The position numbers were made by a program, and so were the translations under genes. The notes under the pieces are model-generated. The model saw nothing but the letters and a program-made list of their open reading frames with translations. It was not told the origin of the DNA and made no database searches. From positions 21,797 through 85,796 of the forward strand of contig JAWPHD010011231.1 in the NCBI GenBank assembly GCA_037043455.1: 64,000 bases of DNA, given 5' to 3'. This document shows positions 47,040-59,000 of the stretch, one piece after another. This DNA is from Cyrtodaria siliqua. Its lineage: Eukaryota > Mollusca > Bivalvia > Adapedonta > Hiatellidae. How positions within the stretch are numbered: position 1 is the stretch's first letter; each line of letters opens with the position of its first letter.

Positions 47040-48715
47040 ATGCTAATGTATGTGGTGCTAATACGCATGTTATTATATGTGTAGACTCCTGTTGCTAATG
47101 TACGCATGTTATTATATGTGTGGACTCTTGTTGCTAATGTGCACGTGTTGTTATATTATAAAAACTACTATTGCTAATGTATGCATGTTATTATATGTTT
47201 GGGCTCTTGTTGCTCATGTACGCGTGTTATTATATGTGTGGACTATTGTTGCTAATGTACGCGTGTAATTATATGTGTGGACTCTTGCTGCTAATGTGCG
47301 CGTGTTATTATACCTGTGGACTTTGCTGCTAATTTAAGAATGTTATTATATGTGTGGACTCTTGTTGGTAATGTACGCGTGTTATTATATGTGTGGACTC
47401 GTGTTGCTAATGTACAAAATCATGTTTCAAAGACCCCAGTAAAGAATGTATGCATGTTGTCACATGTGAGGACTATTGTTTCTAATGTACACATGTTGTA
47501 AAGATTCCTGTAACGAATGTACGCATGTTGTTATATGTGAGGACTGATGTTTCTAATGTACACATGTTGTTAAGATTCCTGTAACGAATGTACGCATGTT
47601 GTTAAATGTGAGGACTGATGTTTCTAATGTACTCATGTTGTAAAGATTCCTGTAACGAATGTACGCATATTGTTATATGTGAGGACTTATGTTTGTAATT
47701 TACACTTGTTGTAAAGATTCCTGTAACGAATGTACGCATGTTGTTATATGTGAGGACTGATGTTTCTAATGTACACATGTTGTTAAGATTCCTGTAACGA
47801 ATGTACGCATGTTGTTAAATGTGAGGACTGATGTTTCTAATGTACACCTGTTGTAAAGATTCCTGTAACGAATGTACGCATGTTGTTGTAAGTGAGTGTT
47901 GCTAATGCACGCGTGTTATTGTATGTGTGAACTATTGTTGCTAATGTACGCGTGTTATTATATTTGTGGACTCTTGTTTTTAATGCACGCGTGTTATTAT
48001 ATGTGTGGACTCTTGTTGCTAATGTGCGCGTGTTATTATATGTGTGGACTCGTGCTGCTAATGTATGCATGTTATTATATGTGTGGACTCTTGTTGCTAA
48101 TGTACGCGTATCGTCATATTGTAAAAACTACTGTTGCTAATGTACGCATGTTATTATATGTGTGGACTTTTGTTGCTAATGTACGCATATCGTTATATTG
48201 TAAAAACTACTGTTGCTAATGTACGCATATTATATGTGTGGACTCTTGTTGCTAATGTACAAAATCATGTTGCAAAGACCCCAGTAAAGAATGTACGCAT
48301 GTTGTTATATGAGAGGACTGATGTTTCTAATGTACACTTGTTGTAAATATTTCTGTAACGAATGTACGCATGTTGTTATAAGTGAGGACTGATGTTTCTA
48401 ATGTACACTTGTTGTAAATATTTCTGTAACGAATTTACGCATAATGTTATAAGTGAGGACTGATGTTTCTAATGTACACATGTTGTAAAGATTCCTGTAA
48501 CGAATGTATGCATGTTATTATATGTGAGGACTGATGTTTCTAATGCACATTTTTTGTAAAGATTCCTGTAACGAATGGACTCATGTTGTTGTAAGTGAGG
48601 AATATTGTTTCTAATTTACACTTGTTGTAAAGATTCCTTTAACGAATGTACGCATGTTTTTGTAAGTGAGGAATATTGTTTCTAATTTACACTTGTTGTT
48701 AAGATTCATGTAACG
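47040..48715. repeat. Two-component tandem array (39-bp and 71-bp units) in an approximately 845-bp duplication
   Basis: 39-bp units (TGCTAATGTACGCGTGTTAT plus TATATGTGTGGACTCTTGT) fill 47060-47420 and 47890-48270. 71-bp units (TTCTAATGTACACATGTTG, AGATTCCTGTAACGAATG, TGTGAGGACTGATG) fill 47440-47890 and 48290-48715. The junction AAAATCATGTT-CAAAGACC occurs at 47416 and 48261, so the A-B block was copied as a whole. Cys-rich open frames here are artefacts of periodicity. Confidence 0.9.
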
Positions 48716-49054
48716 AATAAGCATAGTATGATACATGCATTGACTGGGTTTAGTCATATAAAAGTTATACTCTTGGGCCAAATGGTCTTTTGTATTACTG
48801 AATATATATAATTGAATAATGCATTTTGTACAAATTACTCTTATATAATACACTATATGACACTTAGAAGTAACTCGATTTTAAGTGCAAATAACAGAAT
48901 ATTTTTTCATCATAATTTGTTTAAATTTTGAACACGTTCTTTTAAGCGGTGACCGAATGTAATCCGATTATAATCATAATTGATTATTGATTTTGAATTT
49001 TATCTAATGAATCTGAAAATCTGTAATCATTCAGCATTAGGCATAAAACATATA

Positions 49055-49660
49055 GTATGGCTATACAGTACCGGTTTTTCCCAGGAAAAAATGGGTGGTC
49101 TACCGCAAACAAATCTACCGTCATGTATGGCCTGGCATAAATGGCGTAAAACAGCATTCAAACAAACACAGCTGCTAGACCAAATCGAAGAACGTTCGAC
49201 TCATTTTGATTTTAGTCCTACCTAATTCAAACCTTGTTAGTGCAAGTACTGATTTTGATTTAGCACAGATAAAACATGTATTAATAAATAAAGACCATTT
49301 TCATCCACGGACATGTATAGGACCGTGAATCAATAATTGTGTTCCGTTTGATCATCTATATAGCACCATAATCGTATTCAGCTTTATAATATTATTGTCG
49401 CATTTTACTCTTTATTGATTCTTTTTTTCAGGCGTTATGTTTCGTTGTATTTGTGTTTAGCCCTACAAAAGCAAGCGAGTACCCTGGGGAAACTAAGAAA
49501 CATACATATTACTCTAACTGAAGTTGTGAGGAAGTGTCGAATCGATGGCGGGACGTGTACAGTACGGGTTCTACCCAGGAAAAGTGTCTGGTCTGCCACC
49601 GCCACAAAAACATCGACCGACATATATAACCGTACATGTGTTGAAAGTGACGTAAAACAC
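49055..49660 (+). repeat. Two diverged copies of an unidentified segment
   Basis: TACAGTACCGGTTTTTCCCA at 49068 and TACAGTACGGGTTCTACCCA at 49559 begin segments that stay alignable for about 100 bp (AGGAAAAAATGGGTGGTCT against AGGAAAAGTGTCTGGTCT) and end near GTAAAAC. Both have short open frames (for example QEKMGGLPQTNLPSCMAWHK). I do not recognise a protein family; they may be fragments of an unknown repeat or gene. Confidence 0.5.
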
Positions 49661-50039
49661 CATACAAAACAAACCACTTGAAGTAAAGTCTATATTAATA
49701 ATTTTAAATCTTGGAAAAACATCGGGTACCAACATGATTAATAACGATTCGTAACGAATTAACATCAGACTTATCAGTACTACTTTCAACAAGGCAACGT
49801 TCCATGTAAGATGAAGTTAGCTCATGTCTGTGCAATACTTAAGAATACTGACCCCTCTGAAGTACAAACTATCGTCATGTTTCTCTACTATCAACCATTA
49901 GAATTAAAATCAACTGAATTCATGAAAATAAATGTCCAAAAACAAAATATTTAACTTCTTTTATCACCAATAAGATTATAACAACATAACAATTAGATTG
50001 CATACCAAAAGATTCTACAGTAAACCAATTAGTCGACAT

Positions 50040-51420
50040 ATATAATACTTCCTGCCAGGACCTGGACGAAGGCTAAGAAATAGGTGCCATGTTCTGTGAT
50101 ATCAAAAGTCTTCGACAGGGTCTGACACAGAGGGCTCTTAGTGGGACTCGGTACTGTTGGAATGACGCGTCCCCTCCTAGCTTGGATATCTAATTAGCTC
50201 TATAGTCGCATGAACTGTGAATAATTCCATGCTTTATCTCAGATATTTCCTCGATCAAATCAGGCGTGCCCCAGGGAAGTTTTAGGACGACTTTTATTCT
50301 TAGTTTATATAATTGAAGCGATGTTGTTGTAAACATAAATTCCACTATTAAATTATTTTCAGATGATATTAGTTTATACATAACTGTTGATAATCATGCA
50401 ATTGTTGCAAACACTATGAACACCGACCAGGAGATTATACAAGAACATAATATCGCTTGTAACTTTCAACTTTTCAAAAACTGAATCTGTTTTAATCTTT
50501 AGAAAAAGAAACAAATGTGTACACCCATCCTTTATAATGAAAAGCACTTCGATTCAGGAAGTTGAACATTATAAACACTTGGAAATTATATGTTCATCAA
50601 ATGGAACTTGGCATGAACATTTGTAATACATTAAAGAAACTTGGAAGACAATTAAAGAAACTAACCCGCAAAAATAACGGCAAAATTACACTACAAAATC
50701 GTTTATCTAATCTCTATCCAAGTGTTCAGGTTATATAATGATGCATACGTGCCGATTAAGATTATAGGTTTGTTAGCAGCTTCTTCAAATACCCGTGATT
50801 GAATATGCGTAGAACGAATTATGAGTTGGTAATACTTAGATAAGCATACAACAATCGTTCGACCTATCTTAGAATTCGCAGACGTTGTCTGGGATAATTG
50901 TACACAAAAATAGCAGGATGGATCTAAAAAAGTATAAATCGAAGCATCAGGAACAGCTACAGTCTGTACAAAATTAGTTTCAGTTTCCACTCTATATAAT
51001 GGAACTGGGTATGAGACTTTAGTATCGAGACGCAAGAAACGTAAACGTGTACTTGTTTTATACAATGACATATGACCAAGCACGTAGTCCGGTCCTTGAG
51101 ATAATATAAATGAAACTATTATTGCAACCTACACAGCTCAAACAATGTTCATTTGATGGCTTGCAAAACACGTCAAACTCCTTCCTACCATCATCTATTA
51201 GAGACTGGATTGAATTTCCTCTAGATTTTATGAATTCCGCTGATCTTCATATTTCTTCATCTTAGAAGTAAAAGGTGATAATTATGTGCCTTCTTTGTTC
51301 ATATACTCATAGCACCTTTTACCACTAAGGTGACGATTTATGAAACTTAAAAATCGTCTTCCCGTAGCTACTATACAGGAAACGGGCTATCCCAGACTTA
51401 TCATACCCGACACAGAACTA
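50040..51420 (+). mobile_element. Decayed LINE reverse transcriptase with DR-C insertion
   Basis: Broken frames contain a VFDRV block near 50108, SGVPQG at about 50260, FSDDISLYIT (catalytic box, F-S-D-D) at about 50358, then EVEHYKHLEIICSSNGTWHE and, after a 190-bp DR-C copy (50645-50835), VRPILEFADVVWDNCT. These follow the order of the LINE at 42455. Many frameshifts and stops: an old pseudo-copy. Confidence 0.75.
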
Positions 51421-52489
51421 AAGTGAAAGTCATAGCAAAAGCACAACTGACCTTGTTTGGCATTAGCCGAAGTATTTGTAACGTTTTTAAAAGTAGACGA
51501 CGCAAGTCTATTGTTCTGTATGTCCGCGACAGGTGTTTGTTCCTATAAATACTTCGAAAAAATGTATTTTACATATAAACAGTCAGCGGCATGTAGAGTG
51601 ACATTGAATGGAGTGTGGTTATCTGGTTATAAGTTTATATATTTTCCTGGACTTACATGTGCAAGTCCATGTACATTGGTGTCATTAAATACTGCATTAC
51701 AACGCATGGAAATGCATCATCTAAATTAATTACTCGACATTTTATTTTTTTCAATGTTTTTCAAGGTTCTCATCCCCACCCCATCCCAGAAAACCACCAG
51801 CGGGGGAGTGTCTATCGAACGGGAAGGTGATAGCCCAGCAGTAGTTTAAAAATGGCCACGCTACGCACCTGATAGTTTTGACATGATCATGAAAATTATA
51901 AAATACTCTTGATAAGTGGTGCACACCGCCGATAAGAAAAATGTGTGGGAGGAGGTGCCCCCTCACATAAGGGGGGTGAGCCTATCCCAATTTTCATATA
52001 TTTTGTCATTATTTGACCAAAATTGTGCAAGTACACGCGACATTTTTAAGGAATATAGGCATTTTACTTGCATAAAATGTGGTAAATGTATTACCTCAAT
52101 ACGTCGCCCCTCTGACTTTAATGGTATTTTCAACTTTTTGAGATTTTTAGTTTTATGTTTCTTAATTACTCTCGGTAGTATATGACTATGCCAAGCAACG
52201 CCCATGTTAAAAAAAAGTATTGACGTGATAAGTATTAATGGAGGTGACAAAATAATTAATCCAACTGAATGTTGTTTAACGGCTCGTCATCAGTCGCCCA
52301 ATGCTAAATAGGAACTCACTCTTCATAGCGATTCTGTAACGTATGATAAATGGGTCCATCCAACACTATATATCGACGGCAACGAGATCCAAATGACATA
52401 TTGTTCACGTCATAATGGTACGATAATTTAAAACAATTAATGGAGAAATTTATCTCGTGTGAAACTAGTACATGTATTGGACTACAAAG
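51421..52489. other. Intergenic, nothing recognised
   Basis: Open frames up to about 95 codons on both strands have no family resemblance and overlap each other. No repeat family recognised. Confidence 0.5.
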
Positions 52490-53160
52490 CTCTAGTAAAT
52501 ATGTTGCACTGGACATTACCTCTCCTGAACAGACTCAATACAATCGAGTCTTCTACTTTTATCTCTTGTTTGTGTGTGTTGCTTCTCCTTTTCAGTATTA
52601 TTATCACTCTACTTGCGTTTATTTGGTGCTGTGTGGCGGCCGTAAAACGTTGTCCCCAACTAGAAATCAGTAGTGTTATTACTTACTGGTCCTTTGAGAT
52701 CATCAAGCCCAATATGTGTGGCTTTAAAGTAGAATATCGCTTATGCCGGTGCTAGAAGGCGTGAGAGATTTTGCACTCGACATTACCTGTTATGAAAAGG
52801 ACTCAATAAAATCGGGTCTACAACTGTTATCTCTTGTTTGTGTTTGTTGCGTCCAAGGGATCCCCTTTTCAGTATTTATTAGCATTCTCACTAGCGTTTG
52901 TTTGATGCTGTGTGGCGTCTGTAAAAAGTTGTCCCGAGTACAAATCAGTAGTGTTATTAATTACTTGTCCTTTGAGATAATCAAGCCTAATCTGTGTGGC
53001 TTTAATGTAGAATATCGCTTAAGCCGGTGCTGGGAGGCGTGAGAGGTGTTGCACTCGACATTACCTCTCATGAACAGACTCAGTAAAACCGAGTCTGCTA
53101 CTTTTATCTCTTGTTTGTGTTTGTTGTTTCCAGAGGATAACTTTTTCAGTATATATTCAC
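52490..53160 (-). repeat. DR-A, three tandem copies in reverse orientation
   Basis: Each copy shows TGTGGCTTTAAAGTAGAATA, AGGCGTGAGAG, a TGCACTCGACATTACCTCTC block, a GACTCAATAAAA or GACTCAGTAAAA block, and TCTCTTGTTTGTGTTTGTTG. The hairpin GAGAGGTGTTGCA/ATTACCTCTC is best preserved at 53040-53075. Confidence 0.85.
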
Positions 53161-54114
53161 GTAAGTCCGAAGGTTAAACAAATCCTATTCACGACAACGC
53201 GAAACCGACAACAGGGACCAACAATACACTCTTTCTTCCTCATTTCTACCAGTTGTAGTTTCCAAAACTAGACGCTCTTAATAAGTCATAGTCTGTAGTA
53301 CTTTGTTAAAAAAATAAAAATAAAAATATATATTCACCCGCAAAGTCCAACTTCGATTGTGACCCAAATATATGCACATTGATATTCATTTTCCACAATA
53401 AAAACGCCTGCTAATAATTCTATTAGACTTAGGAAAACATATTTATCAAAGCGCTAAGCTTACTTTTGATTCCCATACACAATTCTTTTTTTCTTTATAA
53501 ATGTTGAATCTGATAGACGTTTGTTTATCTTTTGAATAAAATATGTTTTTTTTTATATCTCTTGAATAAAATATATTTCAACCAAACATTATACTAGGTA
53601 TTTGCTTTTGGACTATGAAACAGTGCATACAATGTACATGTTTTTACAAATGTGAGGATGTATTTGTTACCTTTATCAAGTACTCACCATATCATTGTAT
53701 ATGTTTAGAGTTTAAGCATTTGGAAATAAATACATAATGAGTTAATCTAACGTACCGCATACGAAGCCAAGACTGTCGTACCAATATATATTCAGTTGGC
53801 GTGTATACGAGCACCGATAAACATAGTATCACAATCCTGATTATTCGGGTCCCAGTCATGCCAGCACTAGTCAACAATGTCACCTACACTTACATATACT
53901 ATAGCTCTATATGAGGCTAGTAGGCGTGTACCTAAAGTACATGGGAGGAGTTTTAAGAATGGTTTGCTTAGTCTACCAAATTCAAGCTGTTGAAAAAAGG
54001 CCGTAAACCTGTATATAGGAAGAGAAACCAATACCAGGACATCATTTGAATGTTCGTTGTAGTAACAGTGATATTAAAAAATATCAATTTCCTAATCATT
54101 GAAAAATAGTTTGC
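53161..54114. other. Intergenic, nothing recognised
   Basis: AT-rich, with simple A/T runs. No exon, RNA gene or known repeat seen. Confidence 0.5.
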
Positions 54115-54184
54115 TCAGTACGGGATTCAAACTCGAGATCTCCGGATTGACAATCTGTATACATAACCATTAGGCCAAAGGAGA
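54115..54184 (-). repeat. tRNA-like sequence, probably a SINE head
   Basis: On the - strand, TGGCCTAATGG (54167-54177) resembles a tRNA A box and GAGTTTGAATCC (54123-54134) a B box, at tRNA-like spacing. The anticodon stem and acceptor stem do not pair well. I read it as a tRNA-derived SINE or tRNA pseudogene, not a working tRNA gene. Confidence 0.45.
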
Positions 54185-55699
54185 ACACACGCCGTTTTCA
54201 AACTTTATGACTGGGTTGTTTATTTTTAAAGATGACACCTATTGATGTTCGTGTCAATATATCAAAGGTCAAGGTCATTGTGATCCGTTATGAAATATAG
54301 TTTCTGATCAATAACGCGTACATGATTTCAACCGACGTCTTCAGATGTAATAACGTGTTTATCCTTGATGATATGGTGGCTTTTATTGATTTTGGGGTTA
54401 GTAGCTGAAGGGTCATTGTCGCTAATAACCCCAAGGTACGTGACACAAGTGTCCCGAGGAACGCCCTTCCAGTTCCGAGGAACGCCTTTCCAGTAACTAC
54501 TCGTTAGTGTGTTCATCTTCTTGTTATTGATTTATTTGTTGATGTTTTAATGAAATTGCTCAGGAAAGGATGCAAAATGGATTGATGATAATGAAAACAT
54601 ACTGAGTAAAAAGCATGCAGTAAAATTGGCATAACCTACGTCATTACGCATATTGCATTGCTGTAAACATTTACGTCGTAAATGTGTTCATACAACTTAA
54701 CTATATGTTTGAGAAGAAGATAAACGTTTGACTTTCACGAGAAATTCCCGAAAATCAGCAATTAATATGATTACTGTCTACCCATTCAACTGCATGCAAC
54801 ATATTCAACTTCATGCATTTAGAATTTGTTTTTGATTGGCTCGTTTTTCCTTTGAGGAACTCTTTTGTGAAGGACGTTTTCATACAAAGGTAGGCCCTAT
54901 TCTTACTTTAATAATGCATACTTCATGTATACCTTGAAACCTTTTTTTCAGTCACTTTGCAGTGGCCTATTTATTCTCCCCGTAATAGGTGAAGCAGGGT
55001 TCGGGAAGGACCATCCTCTGCTACACCGTACAAAAATGTAAATATAACATAGCAACACTGGTATAAATACAGTACAGGAAACATACTATGTTCAGAAATT
55101 ATTATGTGCAGTATATGTGAAAAAAAATGATATAAAAAATCGAAAGAATATATATCATTTCCTAGGACTGTGTGTTTTTGATTACCGTGTTATATTGGGG
55201 AATGTGTTTTCAAAACAATAAAGAAAATGCCTATAAAGCATACTTAAATACTAAGAAAAAAGAAGAAGAAACACAAAAAACACAAATAGTGTTTTCATCA
55301 CTCAATCCATCTCCATAAGTTCCAAACCTCTTAGATCCACACTGTCATCTTTAACATTACAATAATTAAAAACAAATTGCATTTGTTATTATGCATGTAC
55401 CTTGGTAAACACAAGACATTCTGAGATACAGGTTGTCTGGCTCATAAGAACAAACACAAAAAAATAATTCATTATGAGTTTGAGTTCATTCCATACTTTG
55501 TCAAACACGGCAAGCGTATTATTTCGTGTTGCAATGCATTGAAGACACTTATACGATTTTAAATTCTATTTTCAAGAGCCTCAATGCATAATGGGCTTTG
55601 AAACGCTTGGCAGAAAAAATAATAATATGGAAGTATGTATAGCTCTTCAGAGGAAAATGTATTTCCAATATTAAATATAAATGAGTATTCTACTAATGA
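54185..55699. other. Intergenic, nothing coding recognised
   Basis: A small direct duplication, TTCCGAGGAACGCC (54458-54490), and an isolated TCAAAGGTCAAGGTCA at 54261-54276, the same motif as the array at 57060-58050 in the opposite orientation. Otherwise AT-rich sequence. Confidence 0.5.
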
Positions 55700-57060
55700 T
55701 ATGTCAATGTCACTTGTTAAAAGCCAAAGTTAAAGTTTGGTGATTTTGTTTCTTGACATGCCCAAAGCATATGAGTTAAAGTCTCTTCTTGTTGGCAATA
55801 TTTACATTTTGGACTATTACGTATGTTTATCTTATTTAAAAATCTTCTAGTAGGGAGTATTCTGTGGTTAATTCGTATTTGGAACCATTGTAATGTTGTA
55901 CTCTTTGCACATTTGAATGGAGCTATATACATTGTTTTCCAGGTTTCATCTTCTATAAGATACATCTCTTCCCATTTGGCTTTTGAAGTTGGTAGATCCA
56001 AGTTTTTGTTTAGGATTAGATACATGTCATGGGACCCTTTCTTTATTTTTCCAAAACAAGGTGGATATTGCTGGGAATAATCGGGTTATTTTAGTATATT
56101 TGTTAATATTGAATTTATTTGCAAATGTCTTAATAGATGCAATGAGTCCACTTTATTGCATGAAGTTAGCTTTTACATTATAAAGCTTCAATGGAATAAA
56201 ATGAATCACATACATTTATTAGATCATTTATGTAAAAAAATTCTTTGTCATACCATGTTTGTAAAATATTCCTTCACCACCGACTAAAATATTATGATTA
56301 TTAAACAGCGGGTTGGATAAAAAAGTGTGTTCTGTAGGACAATCATAATCCAAGACAGTAGCATATGCTTTAAGGATATCTTGCAAGAAATAGTTGCTTA
56401 TTTTATTTATTAGCGAGTCTGCATAAAGCTTACCTAGATTTATAATATCTTTTAGGGTTAGTATACTTGCCATTGTCCATTTTTAAGAGTGAGCCTTCTT
56501 ATCCATGTTGATTTTAACCCATATATAAATGCTATCAGATTGATCATGTTCATCCCTCCCTCACTATACTGTTTAATCAAAACACTTCTTTTTATTTTAG
56601 CTGGTCCCTCCCATAGAAATTCGTAGAACATGTCCCTGATTCGTTTATAATGTAATCGCTAGGGTTTGGAAGAGAGATGAATACATGGTTAAGAAGTGGT
56701 AATAATAGAGGTTTTAGTACTGTTATTTTACCTAAATATCTACGTTTCCTAAGCTTAATTAGATTCTGAATCTTCAAGATCTTATCAGTATAGTTAATTT
56801 TTATCAAAATTAATCTTGAAACCAGATGTACTGGCAAAGAAAGATAATTCATTAAGCGTTTCATTGAGAGAGGGCTCTGAACCGTCTTGAATGTCGGAAG
56901 TGTCATCCGCGAACTGTGATAGTTTAATACGTAATTGTTAATATGTATACCCTTTATCTTACAATTATTGACATTTGACCTACTAAGCTTAAAATAATTA
57001 ATAGCGGTTGTTGTTTTAACATGGGTACTATTTCTGTAAAGTTTCAAATTTGTAGGTCTA
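55700..57060 (-). mobile_element. Decayed L1/Tx1-like LINE, 3' half
   Basis: On the - strand 56592-57047 is open and contains INYFKLSRSN, CKIKGIHINN and GKITVLKPLLLPLLNHVFIS, LPNPSDYI, typical of the region after the RT catalytic core in L1-like elements. 55717-56025 has LQWFQIRINHRILPTRRFLN and a CKYCQQEETLTHMLWAC knuckle, the usual L1-like C-terminus. The part between is frameshifted. The core RT motifs would lie upstream (beyond 57060) but are replaced by another repeat. Confidence 0.75.
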
Positions 57061-58050
57061 ATAGCTGCAAGTTACAGGGAGGAAATTGTCTTAGGATTGT
57101 CAGCTCAATGAGACCTAGATTACCTACTGAACCCAAAGGAACAGGCTTCCTCCTCTGACCAAGGACAATGCACCTAGTTTAATAGATGTGGGTATCATAT
57201 TTCCGGCATTGTCATTTGCAATGTGTATGTCCATATGAAGACATGGTGACCTTGACCTTTGACCTACTAAGCCCAAAAGTGATAGGATTCCCCCTCTCAC
57301 CAAGGACAATGTATCTACAACGTTTCATGAGTGTAGGTATTATATTCCTGGTAGTATCACTTCATGAGTGTAGGTATTATATTCCTGGTATTATCACTTG
57401 GAATATGTACTGGTAACCTTGACCTTTGACCTAGTGACCCTAAAAAGAAACAGGTTTTTCCTCTGAGCAAACGTAAGATATCTTTTAAGTTTCATGAGTG
57501 TGAGTGTTGTGGTTTTACAGTTACTTGGCGGCTGCGTATTTCCATATAAGGTCATGGTGACCTTGACATTTGGCCAAATGACCCCAACGACAATAAGGTC
57601 CTTTCTCTTGCCAACGTCAATAGACATACGACGTTTCATCAGTGGTGGTATTATGGTTTTGATGTGATCGCGCATAATGCATATTACCACATAAGGTCAT
57701 AGCGACCTTGACCACTTACCTGCTAACCCCAATGAAATACAATATTTTCTCTTACCAAGGGCAATGTACCTGTATGAAATTTCATACTGTGTTCTGTGAA
57801 AGCTGATTTTCCTGTTCGATTTTTATACTTACTCATGAGTGTAGGTGTTATGGTTTTGAAGTTATCCCACGAAAAGCCTATTTCCATATAATGTCACGGT
57901 GACCTTGACCTTTGACAAATGACAAAACATCAATACCAAAGTCAATATACCTATGAAATTTCTTGAGTGTGGGTGTTAGAGTTTCGAAGTTATTGCGATG
58001 AATGCCTATTTCCATAAAAAGTCATGGCCACCTTGACCTTTGTCCCATTG
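57060..58050. repeat. Array of about 150-bp units carrying TGACCTTGACCTTTGACC
   Basis: About six diverged units each contain CATATAAGGTCATGGTGACC or similar followed by TTGACCTTTGACC (cores near 57246, 57413, 57557, 57703, 57898 and 58030), then CCAAGGACAATGTACCT-like and TTCATGAGTGTAGGTGTTAT blocks. Read on the - strand the core is GGTCAAAGGTCAAGGTCA, matching nuclear receptor half-site arrangements. Similar units are widespread in bivalve genomes (recalled). Confidence 0.85.
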
Positions 58051-58051
58051 A

Positions 58052-59000
58052 ACCATAATCTGTTTCAGTCTCGCTTTGTCTGCTTGTTGTTTTGCTATAT
58101 CAAGCGATATTTTCAGGCGATCTTTAAGTTCACTTATGTATTCTCTTGTTGTTTAACTCGATTCTTTTCTGATATCTGATGTTTCAAATTCTGCACCTAT
58201 GGGTAGTTTGGGTTTTCAGCCAAACATTAATTCGAAAGGAGATGTCTTAGTGCTCTCATGCCTTGTGCAGTTGTAAGCATAGACTAACGATGGTATGTAG
58301 CTTTTCCAATATTCCTTCTTTGCTGGATCCAGTGTCCCAAGCATGTTCAGTAGTGTTCTAGTCCATCTCTCTGTACAGCCATTGCCCATTGGGTGGTAAA
58401 ATGTTGTTCTAGTCTTCCTGATTCCCATAATATTGCACAGTTCTTTGATTAAATCGGATTCAAAATTTGCTTCTTGATTTGTGTGTACTTTCGCTGGAAT
58501 TCCATAATTAACGATAAAGTTGTTATTAAAGGCATCTGCTGTAACCTTTGCTGTTTGATTCTTTGTGGGAATTGCAAAAGCATATTTGATGAAATGATCC
58601 GTTATCACTATATGTTTCCGTGCCCACTTGATGGTTCCAGCGTGAGGTAGTCCATAGACACTAATTATAAAGGATAAGTCGTGACGATGTTTACCGATTC
58701 TGTCTTTATGTTGGTTGACGATATCTGGCCAAAATATATTTTTCTTTTAAGAGTGATAGCGTTCTGTCTCGTCCTGGGTGACCGATGTTGTTATGCAATC
58801 TCTGCATACTGTATTCCTGTAACATTTTGTCAACACAAGTTGATTAATGTCTCCATTTTCTCCCTTTATCTCTCTATACAACAAACCTCTTATAATTTTT
58901 AACTACGAAAATTCTTTCTCATACTGAAGTCGTCTCTAATAACACACTGATTCTTATCCCGTAAATACTGATCTAATACCGCTCTTCTCCATCTTTCTAT
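58052..59000 (-). pseudogene. Ty3/gypsy integrase relic
   Basis: The - strand continues from the RNase H part of the same pol. A GHPGRDRTLSLL segment fits the integrase zinc-binding region, followed after a frameshift by 58216-58608, open, with TDHFIKYAFAIPTK (first acidic residue), VHTNQEANFES and GNGCTERWTRTLLNML (Glu). The second catalytic Asp of the DDE triad appears as Asn in TNQE. The C-terminal part (KPKLPIGAEFET) extends to about 58052 through stops. The lost Asp and broken frames mean it is not active. Confidence 0.85.

Noticed and set aside
47077..48346. Cys/Tyr-rich frames (YYMCGLLLLMYAC type) as transmembrane peptides
   Set aside because: Artefacts of the 39-bp array, which reads open in several frames.
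51751..52250. Minus-strand frames of 71 and 95 codons as genes
   Set aside because: No domain, promoter or splice context, and they overlap + strand frames of equal length.
54115..54184. A functional tRNA gene
   Set aside because: A- and B-box-like blocks are present, but acceptor and anticodon stems do not pair.
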